64,000 bases of DNA from contig NC_058337.1 in assembly GCF_905475395.1 (NCBI RefSeq), positions 12,202,983 to 12,266,982 of the forward strand, given 5' to 3'. The notes under the pieces are model-generated. The model was not told the origin of the DNA. It worked only from the letters and a program-made list of their open reading frames with translations, and made no database searches. The DNA comes from Chrysoperla carnea. Its lineage: Eukaryota; Arthropoda; Insecta; Neuroptera; Chrysopidae. Positions 59,192 to 64,000 of the stretch are shown one piece after another (position 1 is the first letter of the stretch; each line of letters begins with the position of its first letter). Both the position numbers and the translations under genes were made by a program.

Positions 59192-60401
59192 AAAACGACT
59201 ATTTTCGCTCATTTTTTCAAGTTTTCTCGGCACGTACACATGAATGGGTACGTTTTTTTTCAGATCTAGAACTTTCCCATTTACTTTTTTGCATTGGACG
59301 TCAACTGTTTTTTTTTATTTTGCGAATTTTTACGTTAACTTAGTCATTGAATAGCCGTAAACAAAAAATGGTATGTTTCCTGGCTCGTTTTCTAACGTAT
59401 TATTTGTTTTGAGATACCAATTTTGTCCCGTAGATTAATTGGATTAGGTAGTGTATATTACATAGGCAGCAAATGATAAAATAATATTTTGATTGTAATT
59501 AAATGTTAATTCCGTAAAAATAATCATTTAAATATAAAAATTATGTTACTTTTTTTATTGATATATGAAAAGCAGTGATATAATATAATTGTATTGTGAA
59601 CTATTTGTTATTTTAATTTATTCATTATAAAAATATGTGATATTTATTAGCGCTAAAAAGACTTTTACTAGAACACATTTAAAAATTTATATTCATGTCT
59701 CATATGTTTTTTATGATTTGATTTTAAATATATTGTCTGTCATAGTCAACAACCAAGGGCATCTCACATCAATGTCCCGGGTGTGTCTTCATCATTTCAT
59801 TCCACTTTCATTTAAAAAAAAATGTTAGCATATTACAAACGACAAAGAATGAGGCTCGTTAATACCGATCGATAAAATTGTTTTTAAACTTTAAATATTG
59901 AAAGACGAAAAATTTAACTCCCGAAACTTTAATACCCGTACCCGATAAAACTAAAAATTAGCGATGATCTTCAAAATCGGCTTAGCTTGGAAAAGGCTTG
60001 AAGGAAAAAGGTAATTTAATGGAGAGCGTTCTTACATATGTTTCAAGTACGATTTTAGGGTTCCGTACCCGAAAATTTTTGTAAATTTTACTTGTTAAAT
60101 CTGTAAGTGTTTAATTCAGAATCATTTATTTTGTTTTCAACATCTGATGAAACTTATGAAAATATTAGGCTGTGAATGCCGTTTTGTACCTCGAATCACA
60201 TATTGCATAGAGAATCATTATTCCTACACAATATATTTGGTTCAGAATTGTATTGGAAGGAGTACCAGACTATTGTTTACGGACCATAAATGAAAGAATC
60301 CTTCGAATAAAAATATGAATATAATACATATATAACAAAAGAAATTGTTGCAATGTAAGCGTGATTATTCGATAAAGTATACAATAATATTATTTATATA
60401 T

Positions 60402-60450
<49 letters not shown>

Positions 60451-60717
60451 TTATTTAAAAAAATATATTTTTAATTAAGATAACGATTATTTATTGCAAT
60501 CACGAATAATTTTATATACCAATAAATATATTTATTAAAATACACATCTTTTTAAAAAATTTATTTCTCCCTTCATACAGCAATAATTCATTTTATAATT
60601 ACAAATATAATTTAATTATAGTTTAATTAATTAAAGTGTCAAATTTTTATTTCATAATTGTAAATATTAAATAGATGTTATGAGAAAGTTGTCAAAGTCG
60701 ACCAAAGACTTATTTTT
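59192..60717. other. AT-rich intergenic stretch with microsatellite
   Basis: A (TA)n tract of about 43 bp lies at 60403-60445. GGGTTCCGTACCCG near 60060 is shared (inverted) with the region near 37010. No gene is supported. The frame at 59086-59343 starts inside the preceding repeat. Confidence 0.45.
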
Positions 60718-61308
60718 TATACCATGTATATATGAAATATACATAGTATATTAAGTTTCGTCCCAAGTTTGTAACGCTTAAAAATATTGATGCAACGAAA
60801 AAAATTTTGATATAGGTGTTCATAGAATCACCTAATTAATCCATATCCGGTTGTCCGTCCGTCCGTCCGTCCGTCCGTCTGGGGACGCGATAACTCAAAA
60901 ACGAAAAAAGATATCGAGCTGAAATTTTTACAGCGTACTCAGGACGTAAAAAGTGAGGTCAAGTTCGTAAATGAGCATCATAGGTCAATTGGGTCTTGGG
61001 TCCGTAGGACCCATCTTGTAAACCGTTAGAGATAGAACAAAAGTTTAAATGTAAAAAATGTTCCTTATAAAAAAAACTTTTGTTTGAAACATTTTTTTGT
61101 AAACATCACTGTTTACCCACGAGGGCGTTAATTAGGTGCAAATTTTATAGTATGTATTAATATAGGAATATCAGTTGTGTGTGTGTCTATTTAAAAGTGA
61201 GTATCTTTTGTTATTTATGTGACGTCAAAAAAACAAACGATTGCGCATCAACACTGTCTATACATGGTATTTCAACAATTAACTCAGTCAATTGTTTGTT
61301 TTCACTTG
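60718..61308 (+). mobile_element. HINE-like family, full copy with longest microsatellite (copy 11)
   Basis: All family blocks are present, with five GTCC units in a row followed by GTCTGGGG. After TATAGTATGTATTA it has a copy-specific segment (TTATGTGACGTCAAAAAAAC) before the inverted ATACATGGTATTTC, the stem-loop and the CACTTG end. Confidence 0.9.
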
Positions 61309-62909
61309 TTATAACTTGAGTTTAAGAACGAATTTGGTAAAATCAAACAAATTGTCGCAAAGATCTGGGGAAAATGAGTATTTTCTAGGTATCGCAAGTA
61401 AATTATACAGAGAACGAAAAATTATAGAGTTCAGTCAAGTTACTCCTTACCGTTTGTTGAACGATCGCTAAAAATCTTCGAAACATATATTATTCAGAAA
61501 TAATGTAGGAAATGGATTGAATGAAATTAGAATTTTCAGATTGTTAGTTTTTTCGGCTTTATTATTTGAAATTACAAATCGAGAATAGATATAGTAATTT
61601 ATTTCATGGCTCTCACGTCCCTTAAAGACAATATTGCTTAATACAAAATTAACGATGATATCAGATGGAGTAGTTTGTTCCAAAATGTTTCAGCACTAAA
61701 ATAAATAAAATAATATGTAGCTTTAAAAAAATTATTTTCTTTTATTTTAATCAACTTTTATGTTAATTTCCTCACCAAATTAATTAATAATTGGCCGGGA
61801 TTAAATTGGCCGCTTAGGATATCGGCATGAATTATCACTGTACTGACGTCTGCTACAGTTTATTTTGAGTAAATGTTTACGAACTATAAAATAGGGTCTT
61901 GATCTTTTTCCAAATAATAGTCCATTTTTCCGCTATTTAAACGTTAAATAATTCGACTTGAGTTGCCGACGAATTAAATGTGGCATTCAATGTCGAGCCC
62001 TATCTCGGAGACTATTATTTTTACAAAATTTACTCGTATCTCTTTGTTTTCATTTACTCATCGTACCGCAGCCAAATTTGACGTCCGCATACAATTTTTG
62101 TATGACGCTCTTTTTTATGTTAATTTTCAGTTTCATTGAAATTATTATTTTTGATTGTATCAATTATCTATCACCAAATTTGCATTCTTTCCCGTTTAGC
62201 GTAAATGCTTTCAGCCATCAAAATATTATAATTAATTAAGCTATTACTTCGTAATTTTACAGGAGCAAAATAATATTGATCTCTTTATTTTTTGTCATTA
62301 CATTATTATCGATAAAATATACGGTTTAAAATTTTTTTAATTTTACGTTCTCGATTTTTGTGGTGTCTTGTTTAGTTGTTATGTAAATTATTTCGTAATG
62401 TTTACTATGGATCTGGCAACAGAGTGAGAACCACCTCTCAAAGATGATTAAGAAGGTTTTTAAATGATAGATCATGATTATTAATGCGCATGTCTTAATA
62501 TACAATATAATATCCTGGCGCGTATTTACAACATTATATTTGCCATTTAATAAATATTTAATAATTAAACTTTACTAACCTTACTAAGACATGTCTACTT
62601 TAAAATATTTCATGCAAATAAAACAATATCTAACCATTTTTTAGAACTTTTATACAGAATTAATTCAACAAACAGTAACTATTGAAGCGGCTGACTTCCG
62701 TCAATACGATCATGCGCATTGAATACCATGCTCTGTTATTGTGTTTCTCTGTCAGTTGTTTGAATATTGTATTGTTGTTTTTGTTAATCTTCTCTGTGAA
62801 GGAAAAATGGACATACTTGGTATACGTTGGGCCTATCCAGTAAAATATATGATCTAAGGAATGTAGCATATATAGCCATAATGATTTTTACAAAATAATT
62901 TATCATCAA
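61309..62909. other. intergenic stretch, no gene recognised
   Basis: Frames at 61468-61683 (minus), 61958-62239 (plus) and 62660-62869 (minus) are short, isolated and without recognisable domains. Confidence 0.4.
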
Positions 62910-63560
62910 CAAGTGAAAACAAACAATTGACTGAATTAATTGTTGAAATACCATGCATAGTCATTTTGATTTCTTTATCACATAACACATACATACATGT
63001 GACACATACATAACTGATATTCAAGTATGGTACATACTATAAAATTTCCGCCTAATTGGCGCCCTCACGGGTAAACAGTGATGTTTACGAAAAAATGTTT
63101 CAAGCAAAAGTTGTTTATTTTTTGATAAGGAACATTTTTTACATTTAAACTTTTGTTCTATCTCTAACGGTTTACAAGATGGATCCTACGGATCCAAGAC
63201 CCAATTGACCTATGATGCTCATTTACGAACTCGACCTCACTTTTTACGTCCTGAGTATGCTGTAAAAATTTTAGCTCGATATCTTTTTTCGCTTTTGAGT
63301 TATCGTATACACAGGCGGACTACCGGAAATGGACTAATTAGGTGATTCTATGAACACCTATAGCAAAATTTTGTGCGTGGCATCAATATTTTTAAGCGTT
63401 TTCTGCTATTCTTTCCGGCGAGTACATGTACATACTATAAGAAACATAATTATTATATTTTCCAACGTTCTCAAATCTGATAACTGGTTATCTATCTAAC
63501 ATCATAAAGCATTACGAAATAATTTACATAACAACTAAACAAGGCATCACAATATTCGAG
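62350..63560. repeat. 51-bp inverted repeats around a HINE-like copy
   Basis: 62350-62400 (ending TAGTTGTTATGTAAATTATT + TCGTAATG) recurs inverted at 63510-63560, with about 47 of 51 bases matching by eye. The arms are 1.1 kb apart and enclose the truncated HINE-like copy 12. The pair may be the ends of an older element. Confidence 0.6.
62910..63400 (-). mobile_element. HINE-like family, left end truncated (copy 12)
   Basis: The right end (CAAGTGAAAACAAACAATTG), the inverted ATACCATGCATAGTC motif and the GGCGCCCTCACGGG block are intact. The microsatellite is reduced to GGCGGACTACCGG. The copy stops after TTTTTAAGCGTT and lacks the CCCAAGTTTGT block and left hairpin. Confidence 0.85.
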
Positions 63561-64000
63561 ACCCGTGTTTTATATTTTTAAAACGAAGTTTTTTTGACTA
63601 ACACACGAGCTTGGGTGAGGATACGGTAACTCAAGCTTGTGTTAAAATCAGACATCCAAGCTAAAGTAAATACCAGATATTCATACTTGGCACGAACTTA
63701 TCATTCAGCTCAATTCACAAATATTTCCTCTCGGTCTAGAACCAATATTGACCCAGATTTTATTTTCTTGTAAGGGGATCTTTTCTTTGGTATAATATTA
63801 TGTTCTATTCATATGAGTTTCATATTTTTATAAGTTCAATAATAAAATAGTCTACAGTACAGAGGAATAAAGTATGAGTAGTAAAGTACATTACTAATAA
63901 CAAGAAAATGAACATTTATAAACAAACGGTTAATTTTTTCACAAATGTGCTCATTTTCTAGGTCAGTATAAGCATTCAATTTTACTAATATTTATTAAAA
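63401..64000. other. window end, no gene recognised
   Basis: I see only the right arm of the 51-bp inverted repeat and AT-rich sequence. CACGAGCTTGGGTGAGGATA near 63604, followed by AACTCAAGCTTGTGTT, is a weak inverted pair. Confidence 0.4.

Overview
The window looks like an AT-rich insect nuclear genome. It carries two confidently recognised multi-exon genes with GT-AG introns: an arthropod chitin-binding cuticular protein of the RR-1 type and a CEP78 orthologue. Most of the rest is non-coding DNA packed with short non-autonomous transposons. The cuticle gene fixes the phylum. I cannot assign the insect order from sequence alone.

Layout. Bases 1-174 may be the 3' end of an unrecognised gene. 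Bases 1.1-4.4 kb hold transposon-like fragments and a 188-bp tandem duplication. The RR-1 cuticle gene runs from about 4.96 kb (TATA box) to 10.0 kb (poly-A signal). It has a tiny first exon and a 4.3-kb second intron that contains a foldback MITE. At 10.6-13.2 kb there are an inverted purine-rich repeat and a clean hAT-type MITE with an 8-bp target duplication. CEP78 occupies 15208-24996 on the plus strand in nine exons with consistent phases (671 aa), and its introns hold several mobile elements. At 25.4-26.0 kb there is a mariner-type MITE. At 27.8-30.2 kb there is a satellite array of about 316-bp monomers, each with a perfect 16-bp palindrome around TGACGTCA. The 30.5-64 kb part has no convincing host gene. 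It holds more MITEs, a piggyBac-type element (related to one in CEP78 intron 7), a Helitron-like element, a tRNA-like pol III unit, an 854-bp almost perfect palindrome, a decayed hAT transposon with a transposase C-terminus, and many copies of one interspersed repeat.

The main repeat signal is that dominant family: thirteen full or partial copies on both strands plus a head-to-head pair of internal fragments. Full copies start with a hairpin at TATACC(A)TG, carry a (GTCC)n microsatellite, repeat the left-end motif inverted inside the right end, and finish with a 7-bp stem-loop followed by TGTTTTCACTTG. This asymmetric layout resembles Helentron-associated elements (HINE/DINE-1 type) of other insects. 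The family assignment is inference. No full transposase, CRISPR array, rRNA gene or bacterial-style operon was seen.
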